Below, in pieces: positions 1 through 8,237 of a stretch of 41,900 bases of DNA; positions within the stretch are counted from its first letter, which is position 1; the number at the start of each line of letters is the position of its first letter. Position numbers and translations under genes: made by a program. This stretch comes from JAAZIN01 sp964464625. GTDB taxonomy: Bacteria > Bacillota > Dethiobacteria > DTU022. The notes under the pieces are model-generated. The model was not told where the DNA came from and ran no database searches. It saw nothing but the letters and a program-made list of their open reading frames with translations. The DNA is taken from positions 1 to 41,900 of the forward strand of contig CAYXKD010000012.1 in NCBI GenBank assembly GCA_964464625.1. Direction: 5' to 3'.

Positions 1-53
1 GTTATCATTGGGCTTTTTGGCTCTTCGGATTTCTTTTATGCGATTGCCCTGCG

Positions 54-85
54 GCATATCTGCATAGATGCATATCTGCATTGAT
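54..85. repeat. tandem 16-bp repeat, two copies
   Basis: Two adjacent 16-base units, GCATATCTGCATAGAT and GCATATCTGCATTGAT, differ at one base. They lie beyond the 3' end of the treT gene. No function is evident. Two copies are too few to call a satellite or a CRISPR. Confidence 0.6.
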
Positions 86-112
86 GCCTAATATGGTTTA
101 ATTTTTGTTCTG

Positions 113-146
113 GCTCGATTGCGATATTCAGGGTAAGCAATCGAGC
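113..146. repeat. perfect inverted repeat overlapping the treT stop codon
   Basis: GCTCGATTGC (113-122) pairs with GCAATCGAGC (137-146) around a 14-base loop that contains the treT stop codon. The RNA on the minus strand would be A-rich, not U-rich, after the stem, so this is not a canonical intrinsic terminator. It could still end or protect the transcript. Confidence 0.45.
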
Positions 147-1375
147 TTGTGCAGGAGGCGCAGGTAAGCAAGGACATTCCGGGTGACCAAAAATTCGCGC
201 CTCACCTTCTCCTTGCCGGAAAGAGCAAAATCATGCGCCAGCGAGGGATTTCGCAGAAGGTTAAGTACCCTGTGGGCACATTCTTCAACAGTATCCACAA
301 GATAACCATTTACACCATCTTCGATCTGCAACCTTATTCCGCCCACATTGCCCCCAATTACCGGGGTGCCCTTCCAGAGCGCCTCAGCCACGGTCAAACC
401 AAAACCCTCTCGCAGCGATTTCTGCAGAACGATGTCTGCAGCAGTCTGGAATGCATTAACCTCCAAATTGGTGATCCCGTTGAAATTGGTGACAATCTTG
501 ATGTCATAGTCTTCGCCCGCCCGCCGGAGAGTATGATAAAGGTAATCCCAGCCTTCGGGATCATCGCCTGCCATAGAACCGACCAGGGCCAGCTGCACGC
601 TGGGGAATTCCTTCTTAACCATTTTATAAACCTCAATAACACCCAGAGGATCTTTCCAGGGATCAAATCTTGAAATCTGTGCGATGAGGGGCCGTTCCTT
701 CTCGACCCCAAAACGGCCTGTTATTGCCGCAGCATCCTCCCGCTCCAGAGGTACATTCTTGGAGCTCAAAGGATCGATGGAGGGGGAGATCAGGGTGAGA
801 TGGGGGACCTCTGCATCTTGTTTGATATACTCGGCCATGGTAAAGATAACAGCATCATACTGGCGGATATAGCGATAGATAAAATCCCAGTATTCGGAGT
901 TTGGAGCGGAGCTGTCAATATGGCAGCGCCAGATCCAACGGGCCCCGTCGCGCATGTTGCTGCGATAATCGATAAGAGCCGCCGGCTGGGGATCGTGGCA
1001 AATCACAAAATCATAATTCCAGTTCTCCATGAAAGCTGCATTAATTCTATTATATTCCAGGTAAGTCTCAATTTCAGCAGCAGTGAGATTGCCCTCCTGA
1101 CCCTGCAAGCGGTTATGAAATGCCTTAGTGACCCGGTAAAAGTCAAGACCGCCTTCAAGCACCCACCAGTCCAGGTGTAGACCCAGATCTTTTAGCAGCG
1201 GTAACAAGGCGCACAGTTTTTCCGCCACCCCGCCTCCGAAAGCGGTGGCATTGATCATGGCTATCCTTTTACCTTTTAGAGCATCCGCCAGGCATCTAAT
1301 CTCTTCAGCCACCTCCGGGTCAATAAAGGGAAGGTAATCCGCAAATCTTTTAGGTGTCGTTTTTACTGCCTCCAT
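128..1375 (-). CDS. treT: trehalose glycosyltransferring synthase (GT4 family)
   Basis: The 415-residue product resembles TreT, which reversibly joins NDP-glucose and glucose to trehalose in the cytoplasm. The N-terminal sugar-acceptor loop has the NATAFGGGVAE motif near residues 42-52. The C-terminal GT-B half has ISRFDPWKDP near 234-243 and the donor-binding EGFGLTVAE motif at 323-331, both typical of retaining GT4 enzymes. Length is normal for the family. The ATG at 1375 follows a GAAAGG-type ribosome site. The gene is divergent from treZ with about 96 bp between the starts, so the two probably share a regulatory region. A different GT4 sugar acceptor is possible, but the N-terminal motif favours TreT. 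Confidence 0.85.
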   Translation of the reverse strand: MEAVKTTPKRFADYLPFIDPEVAEEIRCLADALKGKRIAMINATAFGGGVAEKLCALLPLLKDLGLHLDWWVLEGGLDFYRVTKAFHNRLQGQEGNLTAAEIETYLEYNRINAAFMENWNYDFVICHDPQPAALIDYRSNMRDGARWIWRCHIDSSAPNSEYWDFIYRYIRQYDAVIFTMAEYIKQDAEVPHLTLISPSIDPLSSKNVPLEREDAAAITGRFGVEKERPLIAQISRFDPWKDPLGVIEVYKMVKKEFPSVQLALVGSMAGDDPEGWDYLYHTLRRAGEDYDIKIVTNFNGITNLEVNAFQTAADIVLQKSLREGFGLTVAEALWKGTPVIGGNVGGIRLQIEDGVNGYLVDTVEECAHRVLNLLRNPSLAHDFALSGKEKVRREFLVTRNVLAYLRLLHKLDCLP

Positions 1376-1471
1376 AGAAAACCCTTTCCTTTCATATTGA
1401 ATTGGAGCTGCCAGCCGGTTCCCTCCCCCGCCGCGCTCATTAACCCTTGGGATATGGTTATATTATTTAGT

Positions 1472-3310
1472 ATGGAAAGGTTGGGAGCTTCTATTCCGGA
1501 TCGCTCCAGAGACAGAGTGGAGTTCTCTGTTTATGCTGCCGGTTGGGCCGGGGTGTCATTGCTGCTGAAATCAGGGGAACGCTTTGAAGAGATACCCATG
1601 GAACCCGGAGAGGATAATCTCTACCGCACCTTTGTAAAAGGGCGCGGTCTGGAGCTGCACTATAAATTTTTGTTAAAAGGGCAGGGAGGAGGCGCCTTCC
1701 CCGATCCTTACAGCCATTACCAACCCGGAGGTGTGCAGGGATTTTCACAAGTCGTTGATCATGAGGCTTACCGCTGGAGCGACAGGGAATGGAAAGGAAT
1801 TAAATGGGGAGGAGCACTCATCTATGAGCTGCACCCGGGCACATTCACAAATAAGGGAACTTTTGCCGGTGTCGCAGAGAAACTCGACTACCTGTTGGAG
1901 CTGGGGATCAACACCCTGGAGCTAATGCCGCTCACCCAGACCCCCGGCCGCTGGAATTGGGGCTACGACGGAGTAAACCTCTTCAGTGTCAACCACAACT
2001 ATGGAAGCCCCGATGAACTGAAATACCTTATCAATTGCTGCCACCGTAAAGGGATCGCCGTGATCCTCGATATCGTCTACAATCATTTCGGCCCCGAGGG
2101 TAATTACCTGGCCAAATTCGGGCCCTATTTTACTGACAAGTATGAAACACCCTGGGGGGCAGCAGTAAATTTTGATGATGTCGGATGCGCAGCGGCACGG
2201 CGGATGGTCCTTCAGAGCGTGCAACACTGGATTGAACACTACCATTTTGACGGGTTGCGGCTCGACGCCGTCCATGCCATCAAAGATCAAAGCAGGCCCC
2301 ATATTCTGGAGGAAATCGCTACAACAGCACGGGAGCTTGAAAAGAAACTTGGACGCCGCATTGTGATCATTGCCGAGAGCGACGCCAACGATGTCCAGCT
2401 CATCAGGTCGGCCGGAGAAGGCGGTTACGGGCTTGATGCCCAGTGGATGGATGACTTTCACCATACAGTCCACACCGTGCTCACAGGTGAAGACAAAGGT
2501 TATTACCAGGACTACGGCAGGATTGAAGATCTTGAAAAAATCTATCGCAACTACCTTTACACGGGGGAGTACTCTCAGTTCTGGAAGAAAAAAAGGGGCA
2601 GCGATGCAGCAACGGCGCCAGGCTCCTCTTTTGTCGCCGCTATCCAGACCCATGATCAGGTGGGCAACCGGGCCCGTGGCGATAGGCTGGCGCAGCTTGT
2701 GGACTTCCCCTATCTGAAGGCGGCAGCTGGATTGCTGTTCATGGCACCCTATATCCCCATGCTCTTTATGGGTGAAGAGTACGGCGAAAAGAACCCTTTC
2801 CTTTTCTTTACCGATTATCAGGATCCTGAATTAAAAAAAGCGGTGACAAAGGGGAGACGCAAGGAATTCGCCTCTTTTGAGTGGGAAAACCTTCCCGATC
2901 CCGAGGATGAAGCCACATTTTACGCTTCCAGATTGACACCCCGGGAGAAGTGGCAGCCTCTCCAGGAGCAGTTGTTTAGCTACTACCGCGACCTCATCGC
3001 CCTGCGCCGGGAGCACCCGGCGTTAAAGCCGGAAAAGAAGGGAACAACCGTCAGTGTGGAGGCAAAAACGGGGCTGGTGGAAATCACCCGCAAAGGCGGT
3101 GGTCAGACAGTCACCGCTCTGGCCAACCTGGGGTCACGCACCCTGGCTGTGCCCCGGCAGCCCGGTAGAGAGATCTTCAATTCGGAAAAGCCGCGTTACG
3201 GAGGCCGGATGAAAATGGCTTTTGAATTTGATTTGAGGTTGACGGCAGTAAAAGAACTCTCCCTTTTACCAGGACAATTCCTGATCCTCCAAAGCGCCGG
3301 TGCTGACTGA
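1472..3310 (+). CDS. treZ: malto-oligosyltrehalose trehalohydrolase (GH13)
   Basis: TreZ releases trehalose from maltooligosyl-trehalose made by TreY. The protein has an N-terminal beta-sandwich of about 110 residues and then a GH13 barrel. Numbered from the ATG at 1472 it shows DIVYNH at 200-205, the nucleophile in GLRLDAVHA (D265), the acid/base in IAESD (E302), and the transition-state pair HD at 394-395 in THDQVGNRARGDR, the TreZ version of that motif. A TTG at 1397 and an ATG at 1454 are also in frame, but family proteins start at about MxRLGA, so 1472 is preferred (612 aa). No TreY gene is in the window, so its usual partner must be elsewhere or absent. Confidence 0.85.
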   Translation: MERLGASIPDRSRDRVEFSVYAAGWAGVSLLLKSGERFEEIPMEPGEDNLYRTFVKGRGLELHYKFLLKGQGGGAFPDPYSHYQPGGVQGFSQVVDHEAYRWSDREWKGIKWGGALIYELHPGTFTNKGTFAGVAEKLDYLLELGINTLELMPLTQTPGRWNWGYDGVNLFSVNHNYGSPDELKYLINCCHRKGIAVILDIVYNHFGPEGNYLAKFGPYFTDKYETPWGAAVNFDDVGCAAARRMVLQSVQHWIEHYHFDGLRLDAVHAIKDQSRPHILEEIATTARELEKKLGRRIVIIAESDANDVQLIRSAGEGGYGLDAQWMDDFHHTVHTVLTGEDKGYYQDYGRIEDLEKIYRNYLYTGEYSQFWKKKRGSDAATAPGSSFVAAIQTHDQVGNRARGDRLAQLVDFPYLKAAAGLLFMAPYIPMLFMGEEYGEKNPFLFFTDYQDPELKKAVTKGRRKEFASFEWENLPDPEDEATFYASRLTPREKWQPLQEQLFSYYRDLIALRREHPALKPEKKGTTVSVEAKTGLVEITRKGGGQTVTALANLGSRTLAVPRQPGREIFNSEKPRYGGRMKMAFEFDLRLTAVKELSLLPGQFLILQSAGAD

Positions 3311-3322
3311 GGCAACCCATGA

Positions 3323-3345
3323 GCAGCTTCAACAATTTAAGCTGC
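3323..3345 (+). terminator. possible weak terminator hairpin after treZ
   Basis: GCAGCTT (3323-3329) and AAGCTGC (3339-3345) form a perfect 7-bp stem shortly after the treZ stop. A run of T follows only about 20 bases later (3365-3370), so it is not a textbook intrinsic terminator. Confidence 0.35.
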
Positions 3346-3368
3346 GAGAATGCTGTAATTACACTTTT

Positions 3369-4031
3369 TTACTTTGAGATATATACAAAGCCCATAAAGC
3401 GGCAGATCGAAGCGTCCCAGCGGTAATATCTATCAGTGGTTTTTCTCCAATTGTCAACAATCCTCACATATTTCTCCCCGGAATAATATTCACGAAATCC
3501 AATTCCATTCACATAATGGGCATTAAAAAGTGAGGGCCACAATACCAGGTACACCATGCGCTGATCACGGATGGCAGCCACATAATTATCCCATGAAACA
3601 GCCCGGCCCCCTGCATATGCTTTGTAATGGGGGATAATAGAATTTACAAAAGCTGACCTGTAGGATACAGGAATAGTCGGCCCTTTGCCGGCCAGATTAT
3701 AGATTGATTCAAAGGTGTCCAGGCGAGTGTGCCCATTCAGGTCGGGGGACTTTAGCAGGTGGGCATAATACTGAATGATATTGAAAATCGATACCGACGC
3801 ACAGTGGTTTTTGCCGTACCGATCAAACTCAGTGGTTGTCCCCCACTTAATTCCTTTGCTGAGACAATCGGGCAAATTGTCCGCATAATGGCCCCGGGAT
3901 GGGAGCCCCGTTTCAGTAAAGATATTATAATCATCAATATCCACAGTGCTCTTTAAAGATAGACCGGGTTTATTTACACGGTCATGGTATCTTTGCAATA
4001 TTTTATTTTTTATACTGCTGGAAACGTTCAC
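3369..4031 (-). CDS. C39-like (papain-fold) cysteine peptidase family protein
   Basis: The 220-residue protein has the layout of C39-type papain-fold peptidases: a cysteine in GKNHCASVSIFN (C77), a histidine in FNAHYVNGIGF (H172), and an aspartate in RIVDNW (D193), with the spacing expected for a Cys-His-Asp triad. There is no ABC-transporter domain, and no convincing signal peptide or membrane segment, unlike many relatives, so it may act inside the cell. Its substrate is unknown. The GTG start follows AAAGGA with 7 bases between; an in-frame ATG is lacking. It sits alone between treZ and the GH57 gene on the minus strand. Activity is inferred from motifs only. Confidence 0.6.
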   Translation of the reverse strand: MNVSSSIKNKILQRYHDRVNKPGLSLKSTVDIDDYNIFTETGLPSRGHYADNLPDCLSKGIKWGTTTEFDRYGKNHCASVSIFNIIQYYAHLLKSPDLNGHTRLDTFESIYNLAGKGPTIPVSYRSAFVNSIIPHYKAYAGGRAVSWDNYVAAIRDQRMVYLVLWPSLFNAHYVNGIGFREYYSGEKYVRIVDNWRKTTDRYYRWDASICRFMGFVYISK

Positions 4032-4330
4032 TATCTCATCCTTTTGGGCTCACGACAGTGCAACAGCTCTGCTCATTTTTACCCGGTTGTCCATCCCACG
4101 GTACAGTAGCCCATCTGTAATTTTATAGCACAAGTCAACCATAGCGGTCAAGCCAATGAGCGCAACATGCAATACGATGGTGTTGCAGGCTAATGTGGAG
4201 CAACACGAATGAACAGATCAGTTTGGAGTAATAAATGAACAATCGAATGCAGCTATGGCGAGTTAAGGTCCCTCTGTGAATGCGTCAGCTTTTACCTGCC
4301 ATTCCCCCCGTCCCTGTGGCAGGTGGCAGG
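4032..4330. other. intergenic region with evenly spaced GCAACA/TGTTGC half-sites
   Basis: No convincing gene. Half-sites GCAACA (4162-4167), TGTTGC (4181-4186) and GCAACA (4200-4205) alternate in orientation exactly 19 bases apart. The last two extend to a 7-bp inverted repeat (GTGTTGC/GCAACAC). A minus-strand open frame without a start codon reads from about 4225 down to a TGA near 4052 and could be a decayed gene. An 8-bp hairpin (4294-4324) lies just after the GH57 stop. Confidence 0.4.
4294..4324 (-). terminator. hairpin after the GH57 gene
   Basis: ACCTGCCA (4294-4301) and TGGCAGGT (4317-4324) make an 8-bp stem with a 15-base loop, starting 7 bases past the GH57 stop. The U-tract is missing. 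The minus-strand sequence ACCTGCCACAGGGACGGGG resembles one found after the sucD-like gene (20949-20969). Confidence 0.4.
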
Positions 4331-6289
4331 TTATTCGATGCGGGCGAAAGCCGGTTCGCGGGCTTCCTCCGCATCCAGGGAGGCAAAAAATCGCTGCACA
4401 TCACTTTCAGACATGGCATCAATGCGGTTGATCATCTCCGGGAAAAGCGGCGGATAGAGCCCATAAAGGTAATCATACATCTTGTCGACGATGAACTCCA
4501 CATGGGGCACCTCCCCCCAGACTCTCTGCAGATATTCCGTGGCCATGAATAGGGCCTGGCAATACTCCTGCATTAGCGAGAGCAACTGCTTCATCCTGGT
4601 GATGGGAATCATCCTTTCGTTATCATTGACACCGTAAAGTTCCCTTGCTTTATGCACCGCCACCGCCCGCCACCTTTCCGCTTCCTCCATAGCTCTGTAT
4701 GCCTGGGAAAACTCGCCGCCCTTTTGGGCCATGTATTTCTCCAGACCGTAGCGCAGGTAGTTCACCCTGCTGTCAACGAAGACTTTGAGCGTCTCTACAA
4801 GGCCTGCAATATGCCTGGGGTCAAGCAGTTTCACTTCGTGGCAAAGGATGAAAAGATCAGGACAGCAGTTTATTTTTTTAAGCAAAGCTGCACAGAGCAG
4901 GTAGGCGTCAAGACAGGGCCGCTTCTGGCGGCCTTCCGTAGGCCGCCACCCCCAGTTACAGGCCCTTTTCATCAGGCGGCTGTAAAGAATGATCTGCGTG
5001 TCGAGATCTTCGCGGGCCAGATCATATCCTGTTTCGCTAAGTCTTCCGGCATCCACAGGTATATTTACCGTTATTTTAAAATTATCCACCAGGGTGTCGC
5101 AGATACCGCAAAAATACTTGCCATTTTCCCAGAAGATGAGCGGATTGTCGTAGAGCCCGTTCTTTTCCTTTGTATAGCGCCCCACTCCATCCACACCGAG
5201 AGGAGGATAATGCCCGTCCGCTCGCAAAACCAGGCGGATCTCCGGAGCCCAGCAGATCTGCCTGAATGTCACCCCGGGAAGCTGTTCAAAGCCCTCCACT
5301 TTTAATATCTCATCGATATAGTAATCCGGGGTAATGAAATTGATATTGTAAATCTCGCGGTCTTCAGCGAGCAAGCTCTGCCAGGCCCGGGCTATTATCT
5401 CTATGGCTGTATCGCCAAAATCCATGAGTTCAAGATCCTGGATATAGAGAAGAACTCCGTCAGGGGGAGCCTGCTTCAATTCCTGGCGCAAAACTTCGCG
5501 GTAAAGCATCACCCCCTCCTCCATACTAATGGGAAAAGATTCAGCCTGGCCGCTTAAATACTCATTAAAGAAAACGGGGTAATCGCCCAGCCTGTAGCCC
5601 TGGTTCTTGACTTCATCTCTTTTCATTCGGGTGATGGGCCGCCAGATTTCCTGTGAGATGGGAAAATTGCGGGGAAAGGCTAGAATGCTCCGGCCCGGAT
5701 TTTTTATCCAGAATGGCTTGTAAAGGTGATCGCCCGGCCCCGTCAGCTCAAAGGGAACCTTTTTTTCTTGTAGATGGGGAAAGATAACATAATCGATATT
5801 TGCTGCAGCAACGCCCCCCATCCTGTCACTGCTGTAGGAAGCTTCGGGGGAAAAGTAGCCTTTGTACCTGGGATGGGGCACTTCCAGGTAGTGGTGCAGG
5901 TAGTGCATGTTCCAGGCAATTTCCTGGGCAACCTCCTCTTTCTTGAGCAGAGAAACATGAGTATGGTGGGCATGACCATAAATGGGGTGGAGACGACCGT
6001 CCTGAAATGCAACTTTGATCCTGTCAAATATCTCAGGGACGACTTCCTGGATTTGCTGCAGAAGTTCATTGCTGTATTCGACACAGATGGGCGCATTTAG
6101 TTTCTCACCCAGTTGAATGCCCAGGGTGTAAACATCGCGGCCCTCCTCTTTTCTTTTTTTAATGAAGTTTTCGTCGAGAATGGTCCCCTTCATGGGGTTC
6201 TCATCCTCCAGATAGGAAAGAAGCTTCTCCGGAAGGTCCCAGAGCAACTCGTGAGCGTGAAAAGCCAGGATCACGTAGAGCTCCTTCAT
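4331..6289 (-). CDS. glycoside hydrolase family 57 protein (amylase/glucanotransferase-like)
   Basis: The 652-residue protein has GH57 hallmarks: an N-terminal histidine motif FHAHE (residues 10-14), the presumed nucleophile E149 in YFSPEASYSSDRM, and an acidic motif QDLELMDFGD at about 284-293 that supplies the acid/base. GH57 enzymes act on alpha-glucans (amylase, 4-alpha-glucanotransferase, branching or galactosidase activities). The exact activity cannot be read from sequence. A long helical C-terminal part fits the family. A GTG at 6325 is also in frame, but ATG 6289 has GGGAGAG nine bases upstream and is preferred. Its location near treT and treZ suggests a role in glycogen or trehalose turnover. 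Confidence 0.75.
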   Translation of the reverse strand: MKELYVILAFHAHELLWDLPEKLLSYLEDENPMKGTILDENFIKKRKEEGRDVYTLGIQLGEKLNAPICVEYSNELLQQIQEVVPEIFDRIKVAFQDGRLHPIYGHAHHTHVSLLKKEEVAQEIAWNMHYLHHYLEVPHPRYKGYFSPEASYSSDRMGGVAAANIDYVIFPHLQEKKVPFELTGPGDHLYKPFWIKNPGRSILAFPRNFPISQEIWRPITRMKRDEVKNQGYRLGDYPVFFNEYLSGQAESFPISMEEGVMLYREVLRQELKQAPPDGVLLYIQDLELMDFGDTAIEIIARAWQSLLAEDREIYNINFITPDYYIDEILKVEGFEQLPGVTFRQICWAPEIRLVLRADGHYPPLGVDGVGRYTKEKNGLYDNPLIFWENGKYFCGICDTLVDNFKITVNIPVDAGRLSETGYDLAREDLDTQIILYSRLMKRACNWGWRPTEGRQKRPCLDAYLLCAALLKKINCCPDLFILCHEVKLLDPRHIAGLVETLKVFVDSRVNYLRYGLEKYMAQKGGEFSQAYRAMEEAERWRAVAVHKARELYGVNDNERMIPITRMKQLLSLMQEYCQALFMATEYLQRVWGEVPHVEFIVDKMYDYLYGLYPPLFPEMINRIDAMSESDVQRFFASLDAEEAREPAFARIE

Positions 6290-6436
6290 GCTTTTGATCT
6301 CTCCCTTGGGGTTGATAATCCCCACTTGGATCGGACAGAGTAGCCTGCCCTAATCCCGGGGGAGTATAGTTTGCCCCATGGATGAGTGGTTTAACAGAAC
6401 CTGCCGTTCCGATAAGAGGGTGTTACATGAAAAATG

Positions 6437-6495
6437 AAATCCTCCTTTTTGCCCGGCATAACCGTAAGGTTTTATGCCAGGAGAATGGAGGATTT
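6437..6495. repeat. long imperfect hairpin element
   Basis: AAATCCTCC (6437-6445) pairs with GGAGGATTT (6487-6495). Inside them GGCATAACC (6455-6463) pairs with GGTTTTATGCC (6468-6478) around a GTAA tetraloop, with a two-T bulge. It lies between the CoA-transferase stop and the GH57 start, about 30 bases past the former. It may be a mobile intergenic hairpin family or a processing site. No T-tract follows, so a simple terminator is unlikely. Confidence 0.5.
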
Positions 6496-6525
6496 AACCC
6501 GCCAGGCAACGATGTAAATAATGCG

Positions 6526-7899
6526 TTAGCTGCGCATGCCCGCTCCGGCTGCCGCCCGGTACTGCCAGGGTTGTGCAGGTTCTTCCGCAACCGCTGCAGG
6601 AATAACTATGGACCTTTTGGCCTTGATCCCTTCGCTTAGTTCACAGCGAAAATCAGGATGAGCGATAGTAATAAGGGCTTCGGCACGCTGCCGAAAGCTT
6701 TTTCCCCGCAGATCAGCGATACCGTACTCGGTGACTACGTAGTGGATATCGTTACGCGTGGTGGTTACTCCGGCGCCTTCTGAGAGAGCTACAGATATAC
6801 GCGAAACCTGGCCACCCATCGCAGTTGAGGGGAGTACGATAATGGATTTCCCCCCGGGTGAACGGGCAGCACCGCGGACAAAGTCGACCTGGCCGCCAAC
6901 TCCGCTGTAATGGGTGAAACCTATGGAATCAGCGCAGATCTGACCGGTGAGATCTACCTGAATAGCGCTGTTAATGGATACAATTTTACTGTTCTGTCCA
7001 ATCACGAAGGGGTCATTGGTATAATCAACGGTATGCATCTCCACGGCAGGATTGTCATGGACAAAATCATAGAGCCGCCGCGTTCCCATGAGAAAGGTTG
7101 CGATGAGCTTGCCGCGGTGGATCGACTTTGCTTCATTAGTTATGACCCCCGCCTCGACAAGGTCAACTACTCCGTCAGAAAACATTTCCGTATGAATGCC
7201 GAGATCTATTTTGTTGGTTAAAAATTTTAAAGTGGCATCTGGGATGGCCCCAATGCCCAGCTGGAGCGTAGCGCCGTCTTCGATCAGTGAGGCTACATGC
7301 CGACCGATGGATTCCTCGACAGGCCCGATTTCAGGAAGTGGCACTTCAATCACCGGCTCCTCGATCTCCACGATATAGTCAACTTCGGAAACATGGATAA
7401 AACTATCACCCAGTGTGCGGGGCATGCTGGGGTTCACCGCCGCAACCACGGTCCGGGCAACGGAGGCGGCAATTTTCGTATAATCTACCGCTACGCCGAA
7501 GCTCATGAAACCGTGTTCATCGGGTGGGCTGAGATGAATAAAGGCTCTATCAACAGGTAGATAGCCCTCCCGGAACAAACGCGGCACTTCAGCAAAGAAG
7601 CAGGGAATGAAATCAGCTTTTCCGCTGTTGACCGCATCACGCGCAGAGGCTCCGGTAAAAAGTGAAATGTGCGAAAAATGTTTTTCCATGCCCGGATTAC
7701 AAAACCCGTTCGGGCCAAGCATGAGAAAATGAATAATTGTCACATTTTCGAGATAAGGCGCCCTTTCGACCAGGGCCTTGCTCAAAGTCAGAGGCTCCCC
7801 TGCACAGTGAGAAAAAGCCACCCGATCCCCAGAGCAAACAACTTTGACCGCTTCTTCAACAGGGGTGAGTTTTTGCCTGTAAAGTTCTCTCCAATTCAT
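6526..7899 (-). CDS. 4-hydroxybutyrate / acyl-CoA:acetate CoA-transferase
   Basis: This is a family I CoA-transferase of the acetyl-CoA hydrolase/transferase type (457 aa), which moves CoA between acetate and an acyl acid such as butyrate or 4-hydroxybutyrate. The catalytic glutamate is E238 in IHTEMFSDG, the number reported for the 4-hydroxybutyrate CoA-transferase of Clostridium aminobutyricum. The GIGAIPDA loop (215-222) and GGQVDFVRGA segment for CoA binding are present. ATG 7899 has AGGAG eight bases upstream; the longer frame from 7938 has none. It would let the cell make acetate and ATP from acyl-CoA during fermentation. The acyl substrate is not certain. Confidence 0.85.
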   Translation of the reverse strand: MNWRELYRQKLTPVEEAVKVVCSGDRVAFSHCAGEPLTLSKALVERAPYLENVTIIHFLMLGPNGFCNPGMEKHFSHISLFTGASARDAVNSGKADFIPCFFAEVPRLFREGYLPVDRAFIHLSPPDEHGFMSFGVAVDYTKIAASVARTVVAAVNPSMPRTLGDSFIHVSEVDYIVEIEEPVIEVPLPEIGPVEESIGRHVASLIEDGATLQLGIGAIPDATLKFLTNKIDLGIHTEMFSDGVVDLVEAGVITNEAKSIHRGKLIATFLMGTRRLYDFVHDNPAVEMHTVDYTNDPFVIGQNSKIVSINSAIQVDLTGQICADSIGFTHYSGVGGQVDFVRGAARSPGGKSIIVLPSTAMGGQVSRISVALSEGAGVTTTRNDIHYVVTEYGIADLRGKSFRQRAEALITIAHPDFRCELSEGIKAKRSIVIPAAVAEEPAQPWQYRAAAGAGMRS

Positions 7900-8237
7900 C
7901 TCTGCTACTCCTGTCATTAAGTATTGATGAAACCCCACTATATTTATAATTTGCTTTACTATCGACGAAAATTACTACATGCCCTTTATTGTAATTTGCT
8001 TGAATTATTTGATTAGTCTATGTTAAAATATTCGCTATTTAACTTATATCATGTCTTCTATCACTTTTCAATAGGGATACGCTAAAAACCGCTAGTGCAA
8101 CTCCTAGGGGCAAACTCATAAGGCAGTAACCCTTTTATATGTTAAAATGGTTAAGAATAAAGATGGCGGCAAAAAAAGACAGAGCATTAACAGTGAATGA
8201 AGTAACAAAACAGTAGACATTCGAGGAGGTGCAGCTG
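7900..8237. other. AT-rich divergent intergenic region
   Basis: This region separates the CoA-transferase (minus) from the pyruvate-kinase-domain gene (plus) and must hold both promoters. A possible plus-strand promoter is TTGAAT (8000-8005), 18 bases, TAAAAT (8024-8029). A 25-codon frame at 8139-8216 lacks a ribosome site and is not called. No known riboswitch fold was recognised. Confidence 0.5.
8000..8029 (+). promoter_or_regulatory. candidate sigma-A promoter for the PK-domain gene
   Basis: TTGAAT and TAAAAT hexamers with an 18-base spacer, each close to consensus, lie in the AT-rich region upstream of the gene at 8238. The 5' leader would be about 200 bases, which is long, so a closer promoter is possible. 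Confidence 0.3.

Noticed and set aside
54..85. Start of a CRISPR array.
   Set aside because: The two repeat units are directly adjacent with no spacer.
4036..4226. Minus-strand open frame without a start, ending near 4052, with a hydrophobic stretch like the end of some transposases.
   Set aside because: No start codon, no catalytic motif and no terminal repeats; too short to assign to any family, so not called a pseudogene.
8095..8140. GGGGCAAACTCATAAGGC segment that recalls a c-di-GMP (GEMM) riboswitch core.
   Set aside because: Only a few bases match; the second stem and the following GACGCAAAGCC part are missing.
8139..8216. 25-codon frame ending 21 bases before the pyruvate-kinase-domain gene, possibly a leader peptide.
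   Set aside because: No ribosome-binding site and no features of an attenuator such as codon runs or competing hairpins.
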